In this document: positions 1 through 7,541 of the stretch, in pieces | How the letters are laid out: each line of letters begins with the position of its first letter | Position numbering within the stretch: position 1 is the first letter of the stretch | Source of the DNA: JANRKH01 sp964351245 | Lineage (GTDB): Bacteria > Pseudomonadota > Alphaproteobacteria > Rickettsiales > Rickettsiaceae | DNA length: 18,475 nt | Reading direction: 5' to 3' | NCBI GenBank assembly: GCA_964351245.1 | Contig: CAYGNF010000023.1 | Coordinates: 1 to 18,475, forward strand | Translations under genes and position numbers: made by a program | Notes under the pieces: model-generated | Databases searched by the model: none | The model's input: the letters and a program-made list of their open reading frames with translations, nothing else | Told to the model about the DNA's origin: nothing

Positions 1-78
1 ATGACTACTGATAAATAAATCTGTAGCTTTACAAAAATCATCTATAAAAACAAATAAATCTGTGATATCTTTTTTCAT
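1..78 (-). CDS. Possible DDE transposase, N-terminal 26 residues (runs off left edge)
   Basis: Reading leftward from an ATG at 78-76, the frame is open for 26 codons to the window edge. It begins M-K-K-D-I-T-D-L-F and continues F-I-D-D-F-C-K. An opening with a hydrophobic stretch followed by a [VI]DDFC block is what I recall from N-termini of IS982/IS4-like DDE transposases that are abundant in Rickettsiales genomes. The catalytic domain lies outside the window, so neither the family nor intactness can be confirmed. No strong Shine-Dalgarno sequence is visible (a GAG lies about 8 bases upstream). An 18-base palindrome about 50 bases upstream of the start could be close to the element end. Confidence 0.45.
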   Translation of the reverse strand, partial: MKKDITDLFVFIDDFCKATDLFISSH

Positions 79-127
79 GGAAGTAGCTCTTTTATTGTCA
101 AAAAACTAAAGAACTAAACTACTTCCA

Positions 128-145
128 ACCTATATGTCAATAGGT
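128..145. repeat. Palindrome upstream of the transposase start
   Basis: ACCTAT at 128-133 is the exact reverse complement of ATAGGT at 140-145, with a 6-base spacer. It lies about 50 bases upstream of the putative transposase start. It could be part of a terminal inverted repeat or simply a small hairpin. The other end of the element is outside the window, so this cannot be decided here. Confidence 0.35.
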
Positions 146-189
146 CTTATGCTAATTTCTGCATAAATCAAGATTTTGAGAAAATGAGC

Positions 190-238
190 ATCAAGAAACC
201 CCCGTTTACCTCCTTTGTAATCCATTATTGGGGTTGAT
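190..238. repeat. Imperfect inverted repeat in the left intergenic region
   Basis: ATCAA-gaa-ACCCC near 190-202 pairs with GGGGTTGAT at 230-238, apart from a 3-base bulge, around a spacer of about 27 bases. Together with the palindrome at 128-145, this is the only structure I see in the non-coding stretch between the transposase start and the phosphatase gene. It has no following T-run on either strand, so it is not a typical terminator. Function unknown. Confidence 0.3.
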
Positions 239-310
239 AATAAGCCCGAGTGGTTTACAATAATGCCAGAATATCAAAAGGCGCTTTGCCTAAAATATAA
301 AGATAAATTA

Positions 311-319
311 AAAGGGGGG
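311..319 (+). promoter_or_regulatory. Strong ribosome binding site fixing the phosphatase start
   Basis: AAAGGGGGG lies 6 bases before ATG 326. It is one of the most purine-rich Shine-Dalgarno-like tracts in an otherwise AT-rich window, and it supports the internal ATG over the upstream ATG at 263. Confidence 0.55.
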
Positions 320-325
320 CAGATA

Positions 326-1441
326 ATGTCTTCTCAAATCAGAAATATGCCGGGTATCAGAAATGGTTTCGAAAAAATAATCGCAATACATACAGCAACA
401 ACGCAATATGATATAGAAATATTATTGACATCAAAACATGCAGCTGCAATTGCTGCTACTACAAACAAAGATAAATATAACCAAGATATATGCAATCTCA
501 ATGCAGCCCAAGCTCGAGAATGGATGGGTTACGATAAAGAAGTCCATTGTGTTACCCTCAATTCTAAATTTTCTATTCCTGGCATATCTGCGCTAGTAAG
601 GGATTTCTCTATAGTTCAGCAAACTAAGGAAGCTATGGCGCATGTTGGAGGTAGTCATACAAATAGTGCTTATAATGACCTTAGAATGGCTCCAGGAGCG
701 AGTAATTATGACGGTGCAGAAGATTTGATTAAGGAGATTGCAGAGCACTTAGGGGAACAATTAGGGGAACAATTAGAACTGAAGAGGATTAAAAATTACT
801 TAATTACTGGAAAAGGACGGCAAAATATAGATCTAACAAAGATTGATGACAAAACTCTTAGCAAGAATAGTAAGAATATTCTGGAAAACACAATCAAACT
901 AAAAGAAATGATTGAAACAAGAAAGGGTGGTAAGTTATGGGGTACAAATCTCAATATAAAAATACCAGCACAGATTGCCATCATCACTAATGCAATTAGC
1001 GATATAAAGGAACCAGATGGTACAAAGTTTGATGAGATACAAGCACAAAACACTCTAACGATGTGCGCAAGTGGAAAAGATAGAACTGGAGGGGAAATGC
1101 ATTATACTACATCACAAATATTTGCAAATTATTTAGGTATGACTCGTGACGAAATTAACAAAGCTATAATGCCTGCACAACATACAGCCCATATCAATGG
1201 CTCTCCTACTTGTGGAGGCGGTAGTTGCGGTGGATATGGCACCAAAACAATAGGTGTAGCTGATAATACTGCAAAGTCTTTAATGCAACCCTCGGCTAAG
1301 GGGAATAATTTTAAAGGCCAGTCTATGATAAAGAAGATGCAAGATGGTTTTTCTGCAAAAACCGGTGATGTTCTTAATTTTGGGCAAGCTATGATTAGGG
1401 GCAATAAGGGAGGCGATAAGGAAAGCACTAGGCAACAATAA
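326..1441 (+). CDS. CX5R phosphoinositide/protein phosphatase-like protein, candidate secreted effector
   Basis: The product carries a textbook cysteine-phosphatase P-loop, C-A-S-G-K-D-R-T-G, encoded at 1064-1090. The Cys would be the nucleophile and the Arg six residues later would bind phosphate. The SGKDRTG form is characteristic of SopB/IpgD inositol-phosphate phosphatases and several Legionella effectors of the SidP type, rather than of ordinary PTPs. About 50 residues downstream is a Gly-rich segment G-G-G-S-C-G-G-Y-G-T-K, which resembles the block following the active site in the Legionella proteins. The C-terminal ~20 residues are hydrophilic and Lys/Arg-rich, as often seen in Vir-type IV secretion substrates. 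No signal peptide or membrane segment is visible. I chose ATG 326 because AAAGGGGGG sits 6 bases upstream. An in-frame ATG at 263 would add 21 residues but has no ribosome binding site. Substrate and secretion are inference. Confidence 0.72.
   Translation: MSSQIRNMPGIRNGFEKIIAIHTATTQYDIEILLTSKHAAAIAATTNKDKYNQDICNLNAAQAREWMGYDKEVHCVTLNSKFSIPGISALVRDFSIVQQTKEAMAHVGGSHTNSAYNDLRMAPGASNYDGAEDLIKEIAEHLGEQLGEQLELKRIKNYLITGKGRQNIDLTKIDDKTLSKNSKNILENTIKLKEMIETRKGGKLWGTNLNIKIPAQIAIITNAISDIKEPDGTKFDEIQAQNTLTMCASGKDRTGGEMHYTTSQIFANYLGMTRDEINKAIMPAQHTAHINGSPTCGGGSCGGYGTKTIGVADNTAKSLMQPSAKGNNFKGQSMIKKMQDGFSAKTGDVLNFGQAMIRGNKGGDKESTRQQ
749..772 (+). repeat. 12-bp in-frame tandem duplication in the phosphatase gene
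   Basis: TTAGGGGAACAA occurs twice back to back (749-760 and 761-772), followed by a partial third copy TTAG. It encodes L-G-E-Q twice in the linker before the catalytic domain. The duplication keeps the frame. Confidence 0.8.
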
Positions 1442-1493
1442 TATGCTCGATATTGCTATTATGTAGTATTATGTTTTGTATCAATATACCAAG

Positions 1494-2345
1494 TTATAAA
1501 CCAGCTCTAATACCAGAGCATAAATCCATTAATTTGGTAATATGGCTCTTACTCAATAAAGGGAGTTTAATACCAAGTTTAGATAATGCCAAAGGATTTT
1601 CTGGTAATTTTTGCGCTATTATATTTATCTCGTAGTCCGAGAGGATCCTCCCCCTAGGCATATTAAGTTCAATGGCACAAGTCTCCCGGAAGGATGCAAG
1701 AAATTGTATCTTTTTTAGAAAATAAGGGCTAGTCTCCTTGGTTTGCACTTTTTTCCATAATTCATGAAATTTGACACTATAAAACTCATCAGAGCTAAAT
1801 GATTCCATGAATTTACAGAAATTAATAAATATTCTCTTGTGTTCCATGGTAGCTTTGAGTGTATCGTGCAATGATATTAGGTGTTTTACATCTTGAGCGG
1901 CGTACTCAAGCATATTTTCTGGTTGCGGCCTTATGTTCCAATCTCTAAATTGTTGTTCTTTTTTGATAGGCTCAGAGAGAATTTTTTGACAAGCTTCTTG
2001 ATAGCTGATCTGATGTTTTATGCCAACAAATTTTACAGCTTCTTGAGTATCAAAGATGTTTGCTGTCTTAACCTTAAGCATATGATGAAAAATCCTGACA
2101 TCTTGAGCGCATGCATGAAATATCTTCACAATCTCAGATGAAGATAGAATATCTACAAATCTATTTAATGTTACTAATTTTGGATCAACAATAAATATGT
2201 TATCTGGTGTAGAGATTTGCAATAAACATAGTTCAGCAAAATAGGTGTTTCTTCTAACAAACTCAGTATCTATGCCTATTATTTTTTGCTTGCGCAGATC
2301 TTGTAATAGATTGCCAAATTCTGAATCATTTCGTATCAGCAACAT
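1494..2345 (-). CDS. rnd: Ribonuclease D
   Basis: A 3'-5' exoribonuclease of the DEDDy superfamily that trims tRNA and other small RNA 3' ends. All three exonuclease motifs are visible. Motif I is G-I-D-T-E-F with D26 and E28, motif II is H-A-C-A-Q-D with D82, and motif III is Y-A-A-Q-D with Y148 and D152. A single HRDC-like region follows at about residues 210-280 (S-F-R-E-T-C-A-I-E, then M-P-R-G-R-I-L-S-D). At 283 residues it is shorter than the ~370-390 residue enterobacterial enzyme, consistent with having one HRDC domain rather than two. The ATG is preceded by AAGGAAA on the minus strand. It is divergent from aspS with a 70-bp shared upstream region and converges on the phosphatase gene. 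Confidence 0.93.
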   Translation of the reverse strand: MLLIRNDSEFGNLLQDLRKQKIIGIDTEFVRRNTYFAELCLLQISTPDNIFIVDPKLVTLNRFVDILSSSEIVKIFHACAQDVRIFHHMLKVKTANIFDTQEAVKFVGIKHQISYQEACQKILSEPIKKEQQFRDWNIRPQPENMLEYAAQDVKHLISLHDTLKATMEHKRIFINFCKFMESFSSDEFYSVKFHELWKKVQTKETSPYFLKKIQFLASFRETCAIELNMPRGRILSDYEINIIAQKLPENPLALSKLGIKLPLLSKSHITKLMDLCSGIRAGL

Positions 2346-2368
2346 TTTCCTTGCTCTCTTGTAGTATA

Positions 2369-2398
2369 TTGGCTATAAAAATGTCTCAATATTATCAT
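2369..2398 (+). promoter_or_regulatory. Possible aspS promoter
   Basis: TTGGCT (2369-2374) and TATCAT (2393-2398) are separated by 18 bases, matching the sigma70 boxes at 4 of 6 and 5 of 6 positions. They would place the transcript start only about 10 bases before the aspS ATG, giving a very short leader. This fits the absence of a clear Shine-Dalgarno there. Weak evidence in AT-rich DNA. Confidence 0.3.
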
Positions 2399-2415
2399 TT
2401 TAATTTTATTAGTTT

Positions 2416-4242
2416 ATGCATAAATTTCGCACTCATAATTGCGGCTCCTTGACAATAAGCGATATTGGAAAAAAAGTAAAGCTTTCAGGGTGGGTTCATC
2501 GTAGAAGAGATCATGGCAACCTATTATTTATAGACCTAAGAGATCATTACGGCTTGACTCAATTGACTTTTACAGATCAAAATAAAGATCTGATGGATGG
2601 TGTATCACGCATCAGATTCGAGAGCGTCATCACAATTGAAGGAGAAGTAGTTGCAAGGACAAAAGAAAGTATCAATTCCTCTTTAAACACAGGAGAGATT
2701 GAAGTGCACGTAACATCTTATATAATAGAATCATCCGCAGATACTCTGCCTTTTATGGTAAGCTCAGATCAGGAAGCTCCGGAAGATCTGAGGCTCAAAT
2801 ATAGATTCCTTGATTTACGTAGAGAAAAATTACACAATAATATCATGCTCAGATCAGAGATTATTTCTGAAATAAGAAAATTGATGATCAATCAAGGATT
2901 TATTGAATTTCAAACTCCTATATTAACAGCAAGTTCTCCTGAGGGGGCTAGAGATTTTTTAGTACCTAGTAGAGTACATCCAGGTAAATTTTATGCACTA
3001 CCTCAAGCTCCTCAGCAATTCAAACAATTACTCATGGTTTCTGGTTTTGATAAATATTTCCAAATAGCGCCTTGTTTTAGAGATGAAGACGCTAGGGCAG
3101 ATAGATCTCCCGGTGAATTTTATCAGCTGGATATGGAGATGTCTTTTGTAACTCAGGATGATGTATTTGCAGCTATAGAACCTGTTATCTATTCACTTTT
3201 CACGAAATTCTCTAATGGCAAAGAAGTTACGAATTTTCCTTTTCCAAGAATTTCATATAAAGATGCGATGCTCAAATATGGGTCGGATAAACCAGACCTT
3301 AGAAATCCTATAGAAATAGTAGATGTTACTGCTATTTTTGCAGATTCTGGATTCACGATATTTAAAGATTCAATAAAAAATGGAGGGGTGGTTAGAGCAA
3401 TACCAGCGCCACAAGCAACTTCTCAGTCTAGAAAGTTTTTTGATAGTTTAGCAGAATATGCTACTGCTGAGGGCGCAGCCGGCCTAGGCTATTTACAATT
3501 TGATCAAGAATTAAATGCGAAAGGCCCTATTGCTAAATTCCTATCTGCTGAACATTTAGAAAAGATAAGAAATTGTGCATCCTTAAGTAAAGGAGATGTG
3601 GTATTTTTTGTATGCGGTCAGAAAAATGATACAGAAAAGCTAGCAGGAAAAATTCGTACCAGAATTGGAGAAATGCTAGGTATTATACAGAAAAATTGTT
3701 TTAAATTTTGCTGGATTGTAGACTTTCCTTTTTATGAATGGTGTCATGATAAAAAAAGGATAGATTTTAGTCATAATCCTTTCTCCATGCCTCAAGGGGG
3801 GCTAGAGATTCTTGAATCATCAAGCACTAAAGAAGAGTTGCTAGATATCTGCGCATATCAATATGATATAGTGTGCAACGGAGTCGAGTTATCTAGTGGT
3901 GCAATAAGAAATCACAAGCCCGAAATAATGTATAAAGCATTTGAAATTGCAGGCTATGATAATAGTATTGTGGAGGAAAAATTTGGAGGCATGATAAAGG
4001 CATTCAAATATGGAGCTCCGCCTCATGGAGGCATTGCTCCTGGTATCGATAGAATTGTGATGCTACTTACAGATTCTCCAAATATTAGAGAGGTTGTTGC
4101 TTTCCCTATGAATCAACAAGCAGAAGATTTACTAATGATGGCACCCTCTTACGTCGAAGATTCGCAGTTAGCCGAACTACACATTACCCACTCACCTATT
4201 ACAAAAATATCTACACAAAATAAAAAGGTTAAAAAAATATGA
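2416..4242 (+). CDS. aspS: Aspartyl-tRNA synthetase
   Basis: A class IIb aminoacyl-tRNA synthetase that charges tRNA with aspartate in the cytoplasm. The N-terminal OB-fold anticodon domain opens with S-G-W-V-H-R-R-R-D-H-G. Motif 2 is visible as F-R-D-E-D-A-R-A-D-R (R222 binding ATP). The bacterial AspRS signature G-S-D-K-P-D-L-R is followed by the GAD-type insertion at about residues 290-430. Motif 3 is G-G-I-A-P-G-I-D-R with R546. The length of 608 matches the bacterial family (~590). Whether it is discriminating or also charges tRNA-Asn for GatCAB transamidation cannot be settled by reading; the latter is usual in alphaproteobacteria. The stop overlaps the ATG of the next gene by 4 bp, so those two are probably co-transcribed and translationally coupled. 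Confidence 0.97.
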   Translation: MHKFRTHNCGSLTISDIGKKVKLSGWVHRRRDHGNLLFIDLRDHYGLTQLTFTDQNKDLMDGVSRIRFESVITIEGEVVARTKESINSSLNTGEIEVHVTSYIIESSADTLPFMVSSDQEAPEDLRLKYRFLDLRREKLHNNIMLRSEIISEIRKLMINQGFIEFQTPILTASSPEGARDFLVPSRVHPGKFYALPQAPQQFKQLLMVSGFDKYFQIAPCFRDEDARADRSPGEFYQLDMEMSFVTQDDVFAAIEPVIYSLFTKFSNGKEVTNFPFPRISYKDAMLKYGSDKPDLRNPIEIVDVTAIFADSGFTIFKDSIKNGGVVRAIPAPQATSQSRKFFDSLAEYATAEGAAGLGYLQFDQELNAKGPIAKFLSAEHLEKIRNCASLSKGDVVFFVCGQKNDTEKLAGKIRTRIGEMLGIIQKNCFKFCWIVDFPFYEWCHDKKRIDFSHNPFSMPQGGLEILESSSTKEELLDICAYQYDIVCNGVELSSGAIRNHKPEIMYKAFEIAGYDNSIVEEKFGGMIKAFKYGAPPHGGIAPGIDRIVMLLTDSPNIREVVAFPMNQQAEDLLMMAPSYVEDSQLAELHITHSPITKISTQNKKVKKI

Positions 4243-5441
4243 AAATACAAAGAAAATACTACATCGCTATTTTATCTGTTTTTTGGGTATTACTATCCTG
4301 TACCACGGCTGTAGACTCTGGTCGCAAAGTAATTTTAGAATTCCTAAAATCGCACCAAGATATGGCATGTATATATAAAATTATGCATAAAAATGATGTC
4401 ATTGCAGAAGGTGTTCAAGGTTTCTCGGATAGGGAAACGAAGGAGGTGATGTCATTGGACCAGAAAATGCCAATTGCATCTGCTACAAAAACAATGACCG
4501 CTGCCTTGATTCTCAAATTACAAGAAAAAGGAATGCTGACTGTACACGATCATGTGATAAAATATTTTGATCATGATTCAGATTGGTGGCCAAATAATCG
4601 TACTCCAAAATGGGCAAGCGAAGTAACAATTAATGACTTACTAACTCATACTAGCGGACTCGGAGAATATATATATTCTGTAAGATTTGACCCAGAAGTA
4701 GGATTTGACAAAGTAAAAAAAATGATATTATCATTTGTTGCTCAGGCTCCTACAATTGGTACAGTTGGAGAAAAATATTACTATTCTAATACAAATTATT
4801 TTTTACTGGGATTGATTATAGAAAAAATTATGGAGCAAGATTTAGCTTCGGTATTTAAGGAGGAACTGTTTGATCCTCTAGGCATGAATGATACGAGTCT
4901 TCCTAACTTCAATGATACTATTGACTATCAAAGAAAAAAATTAAAAGATTTTCCAACAAGATACTTAGCTATGCTAAATAAAGATGGTAATGGTACTACA
5001 GCATATGTTGAAGCAAGGCCTGATTTTTATGTAATAGCTTTTTCGGACGGAGGTGTTATATCTACTGTGAGTGACCTTATGAAGTGGAATCAGGCTTTGC
5101 ATTCTGGTAAAATTCTCTCTGATTTCTCGTATAAACTTATGACAACTGCTCATACATCAGAGTTCCAGAATGGTAAAGCACTGGGTGGTGTAGGGTATGG
5201 AATTAAGATATTAGAGCTAGCAAATGGAGATAAAGTATATCATCATCCAGGTAATGCTTTTGGAATAAGGTGCGAAAATGGATATGTCCCCTCTAGCGGA
5301 TTGTATTTTTCTATACTCAGTAATGTGATGGTGATACCAAGTAAATCTGGTGCGGCAGATGATCTTAACAATGTTAAAAATCATCTTGATATAGAATCAT
5401 TTAGAAATACAATACAGAATATAACAAACACGGGAAATTGA
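4239..5441 (+). CDS. Beta-lactamase-fold serine hydrolase, predicted lipoprotein (class C / PBP4*-like)
   Basis: A penicillin-binding-protein/class C beta-lactamase family protein. The catalytic S-x-x-K is S81-A-T-K84, the Y-x-N equivalent is Y182-S-N184, and the third motif is H336-P-G338, the H-x-G form seen in esterase and D-aminopeptidase members. The N-terminus is a lipoprotein signal: basic residues, a hydrophobic stretch, then lipobox L-L-S before C21. It should therefore be anchored on the periplasmic side of a membrane. Likely roles are peptidoglycan peptide trimming or ester hydrolysis; true beta-lactamase activity is not implied. Its ATG overlaps the aspS stop by 4 bp. Length of 400 residues is normal and the gene looks intact. 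Confidence 0.85.
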   Translation: MKIQRKYYIAILSVFWVLLSCTTAVDSGRKVILEFLKSHQDMACIYKIMHKNDVIAEGVQGFSDRETKEVMSLDQKMPIASATKTMTAALILKLQEKGMLTVHDHVIKYFDHDSDWWPNNRTPKWASEVTINDLLTHTSGLGEYIYSVRFDPEVGFDKVKKMILSFVAQAPTIGTVGEKYYYSNTNYFLLGLIIEKIMEQDLASVFKEELFDPLGMNDTSLPNFNDTIDYQRKKLKDFPTRYLAMLNKDGNGTTAYVEARPDFYVIAFSDGGVISTVSDLMKWNQALHSGKILSDFSYKLMTTAHTSEFQNGKALGGVGYGIKILELANGDKVYHHPGNAFGIRCENGYVPSSGLYFSILSNVMVIPSKSGAADDLNNVKNHLDIESFRNTIQNITNTGN

Positions 5442-5488
5442 GTACCGGGAATTGATTGCAAAATCTATTCTGTTTAGAAATAAAACTA

Positions 5489-5794
5489 ATGACTCAGAAG
5501 CAAATAGGTGAGTTACTAACAACGGTGCTCAAAAAGTTATATTCAAGCAAAGGGGAGCATTTTGCAGAAATAGCCGCAAATTGGCCTAAGCTCGTAGGAA
5601 AAGAATATGCTTCACTTGCTTCTCCAATGGGGATTCGGTATTACAAAACTAATGTTGGCAAAAATATTAACTTAATAGTAGAGTCAAATAATGCTAGCAG
5701 TAGAATAGAGCTAAAATTTTCTGAAAGCATTCTTCTAGAAAGAATTAATCAGTATTTTGGGTACAAGGCTGTTACATCTATACAAATCAGATAG
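5489..5794 (+). CDS. DUF721 / DciA-like protein
   Basis: A small protein of 101 residues from ATG 5489. It shows the DUF721 pattern: a helical N-terminus, N-W-P-K-L-V-G at 31-37, A-S-L-A-S-P at 41-46, then a beta-rich segment with L-I-V-E-S and E-L-K-F, and a final L-L-E-R-I-N motif. DciA proteins of this family load the replicative helicase DnaB in bacteria that lack DnaC. That role is known for the family and inferred here. The frame extends upstream to a TTG at 5456, but the family pattern starts near the ATG. The gene lies 47 bp after the lipoprotein gene and is probably the last gene of the aspS operon. Confidence 0.75.
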   Translation: MTQKQIGELLTTVLKKLYSSKGEHFAEIAANWPKLVGKEYASLASPMGIRYYKTNVGKNINLIVESNNASSRIELKFSESILLERINQYFGYKAVTSIQIR

Positions 5795-5804
5795 ATTTCT
5801 ATCT
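5789..5804 (+). terminator. Weak hairpin at the end of the DciA-like gene
   Basis: AGATAG (5789-5794, including the TAG stop) pairs with CTATCT (5799-5804) around a 4-base loop. The stem is AT-rich and only a poor T-run follows, so it is a marginal terminator candidate at most. Confidence 0.25.
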
Positions 5805-5841
5805 ATCAAATGATTATTACTTCATTTGGCGCAATTCATTC

Positions 5842-5871
5842 TTGCAATTAATATTCCATATCACTTATAAT
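5842..5871 (+). promoter_or_regulatory. Putative promoter of the nitroreductase gene
   Basis: TTGCAA (5842-5847) is followed after 18 bases by a perfect TATAAT at 5866-5871. The ATG is 30 bases further on. A second TATAAT lies at 5882-5887. This supports the nitroreductase gene being its own transcription unit. Confidence 0.5.
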
Positions 5872-5901
5872 CATTTGAAGGTATAATCAAGAGGGTGTAC
5901 T

Positions 5902-6477
5902 ATGCTGACTATAAAAGAAATATTTAATGAATGTAGAACTTGTTATAAATTTTCTTCAAAGAAGGTTGATGAAAATATTTTAAGAGAAATGTACGACCTG
6001 ATAAAATTAGGGCCTACATCAGCTAATTCCTCCCCTTTACGCATTATATTCATCGAATCTTATAAGCAAAAAGAAGAAGTACTCTCTTGTCTTATGGAAG
6101 GTAATATAGAAAAATCTCGTTCGGCTCCTGTAATTGCTTTACTTGCATATGATACAAAATTTTATACTCATATGTCTCACCTCTTCCCCCCAAACCCAAA
6201 TTTTGGCAAAATGTTTGAATCTAATGAAGCTCTAGCTGAAGAAACCGCTTTTAGAAATAGTAGTCTACAAGCAGCTTATCTGATAATCGCAGCAAGGGCA
6301 GTAGGTCTTGATGTGGGCCCAATGTCAGGCTTTGATACAGAAAAATTAAACGACAAATTTTTTGCAAATTCTACTTTCAAAGTGAATCTTATTTGTAATT
6401 TAGGATATAAGGATGATCAAGAACCCTACCCTAGACTTCCAAGATTTACATTCGATGAAGCTTGCAAAATTATATAG
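5902..6477 (+). CDS. Nitroreductase family protein, RutE/HadB type (malonic semialdehyde reductase-like)
   Basis: A flavin (FMN)-dependent oxidoreductase of the nitroreductase superfamily. The N-terminal R12-T13 and the block G-P-T-S-A-N-S-S-P at 37-45 are the signature of the RutE/HadB subfamily; E. coli RutE has G-P-T-S-A-N-C-S-P. The later segment L-D-V-G-P-M-S-G-F-D also matches. The length of 191 compares with 196 for RutE. RutE reduces malonic semialdehyde in pyrimidine degradation. No other rut genes are present here, so the physiological substrate may differ. Start chosen at ATG 5902 because GAGGG ends 6 bases before it. It converges on ruvB. Confidence 0.85.
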   Translation: MLTIKEIFNECRTCYKFSSKKVDENILREMYDLIKLGPTSANSSPLRIIFIESYKQKEEVLSCLMEGNIEKSRSAPVIALLAYDTKFYTHMSHLFPPNPNFGKMFESNEALAEETAFRNSSLQAAYLIIAARAVGLDVGPMSGFDTEKLNDKFFANSTFKVNLICNLGYKDDQEPYPRLPRFTFDEACKII

Positions 6478-6545
6478 TACAACACGGACAGTGAATTGAT
6501 GGCTAATATTTGTTGTGACTACTTACCTGCGCCCGTAAAGATTTT

Positions 6546-7541
6546 TTATAATTCTAGCAATGTTGATGCTATATATTTTGTAGCTTTTTCTGCAAGCATT
6601 CTCCCCCTAGGAGTACGCTGAAGAAATCCAATTTGAATCAGATATGGCTCTATAGTATCCTCAATCACATCTCTTTGCTCAGAAAGGCCGGCACTTATTG
6701 TATCTATTCCCACCGGGCCTCCAGCATAATTATCTTGTATGAACCTTAGATACCTATAATCGTTACTATCAAGCCCCATTTTATCTACCTCAAGTAAATT
6801 TAATGCTCTATCTGCAAGCTCGGAGCTAATGACTTTAATTTTATCGTAAGTAGCAAAATCATGCACTCTACGCAATAGTCTTAATGCAATTCTTGGAGTA
6901 CCCCTTGCTCGAGTTGCAATTTCATTTGATCCCTCCTCATTAATTGATATATCAAGAATTTTTGCAGCGCGCTGTACTACTTTCTTCAATTCTACCACAG
7001 AATAAAAACTTAACCTAAGAGGTATCCCAAATCGATCTCTTAGTGGGTTACTGAGCAAACCTAGACGAGTAGTAGCACCAACTAGTGTAAATTTAGGAAG
7101 AGAAATCTTTACTGTACGGGCAGAAGGACCCTCCCCAATAATAATATCAAGACTAAAATCTTCCATAGCAGAATATAACATTTCTTCTACGTTAATTGTC
7201 AGTCTATGAATTTCATCTATGAATAATACATCATTTTCTTGAAGATTAGTAAGTATGGCAGCAAGGTCCGCCCCTTTAGAAAGCACAGGGCCTGAGGTTG
7301 ATCTAAAATTTACCCCCATTTCAAGCGCTACTATATTTGCTAAAGTTGTTTTACCAAGACCCGGGGGGCCATAAAATAAAGTGTGATCTAGAGTCTGCTT
7401 GCGGCTTACTGCACTGGAAATAAAAATTTTGAGATTAGATTTAATATTAGACTGACCAATGAATTCTTCTAAATGGGGAGGTCTAATGCTCGCTTGATGA
7501 TCTTGAGTTGTTGCCAGTGGAGTAAGTATCTCTGAGCTCAT
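6546..7541 (-). CDS. ruvB: Holliday junction branch migration ATPase RuvB
   Basis: The AAA+ motor of the RuvABC complex, driving branch migration of Holliday junctions. Walker A G-P-P-G-L-G-K-T-T lies at 58-66 and Walker B L-F-I-D-E at 106-110. Sensor 1 appears as G-A-T-T-R, the arginine finger region as R-D-R-F-G-I, and the C-terminal winged helix ends with R-T-P-R-G-R. Length of 331 is typical. Its ATG directly abuts the ruvA stop, and an AGGAG inside the 3' end of ruvA serves as ribosome binding site. It is the last gene of the fba-ruvA-ruvB operon. Confidence 0.98.
   Translation of the reverse strand: MSSEILTPLATTQDHQASIRPPHLEEFIGQSNIKSNLKIFISSAVSRKQTLDHTLFYGPPGLGKTTLANIVALEMGVNFRSTSGPVLSKGADLAAILTNLQENDVLFIDEIHRLTINVEEMLYSAMEDFSLDIIIGEGPSARTVKISLPKFTLVGATTRLGLLSNPLRDRFGIPLRLSFYSVVELKKVVQRAAKILDISINEEGSNEIATRARGTPRIALRLLRRVHDFATYDKIKVISSELADRALNLLEVDKMGLDSNDYRYLRFIQDNYAGGPVGIDTISAGLSEQRDVIEDTIEPYLIQIGFLQRTPRGRMLAEKATKYIASTLLEL

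Noticed and set aside
263..325. Upstream ATG at 263 as the phosphatase start
   Set aside because: It has no Shine-Dalgarno sequence, whereas the ATG at 326 has AAAGGGGGG at suitable spacing.
796..1428. Open frames on the minus strand opposite the phosphatase gene
   Set aside because: They are hydrophobic antisense shadows of the real gene, have no ribosome binding site or recognisable motif, and overlap the clear CX5R coding sequence.
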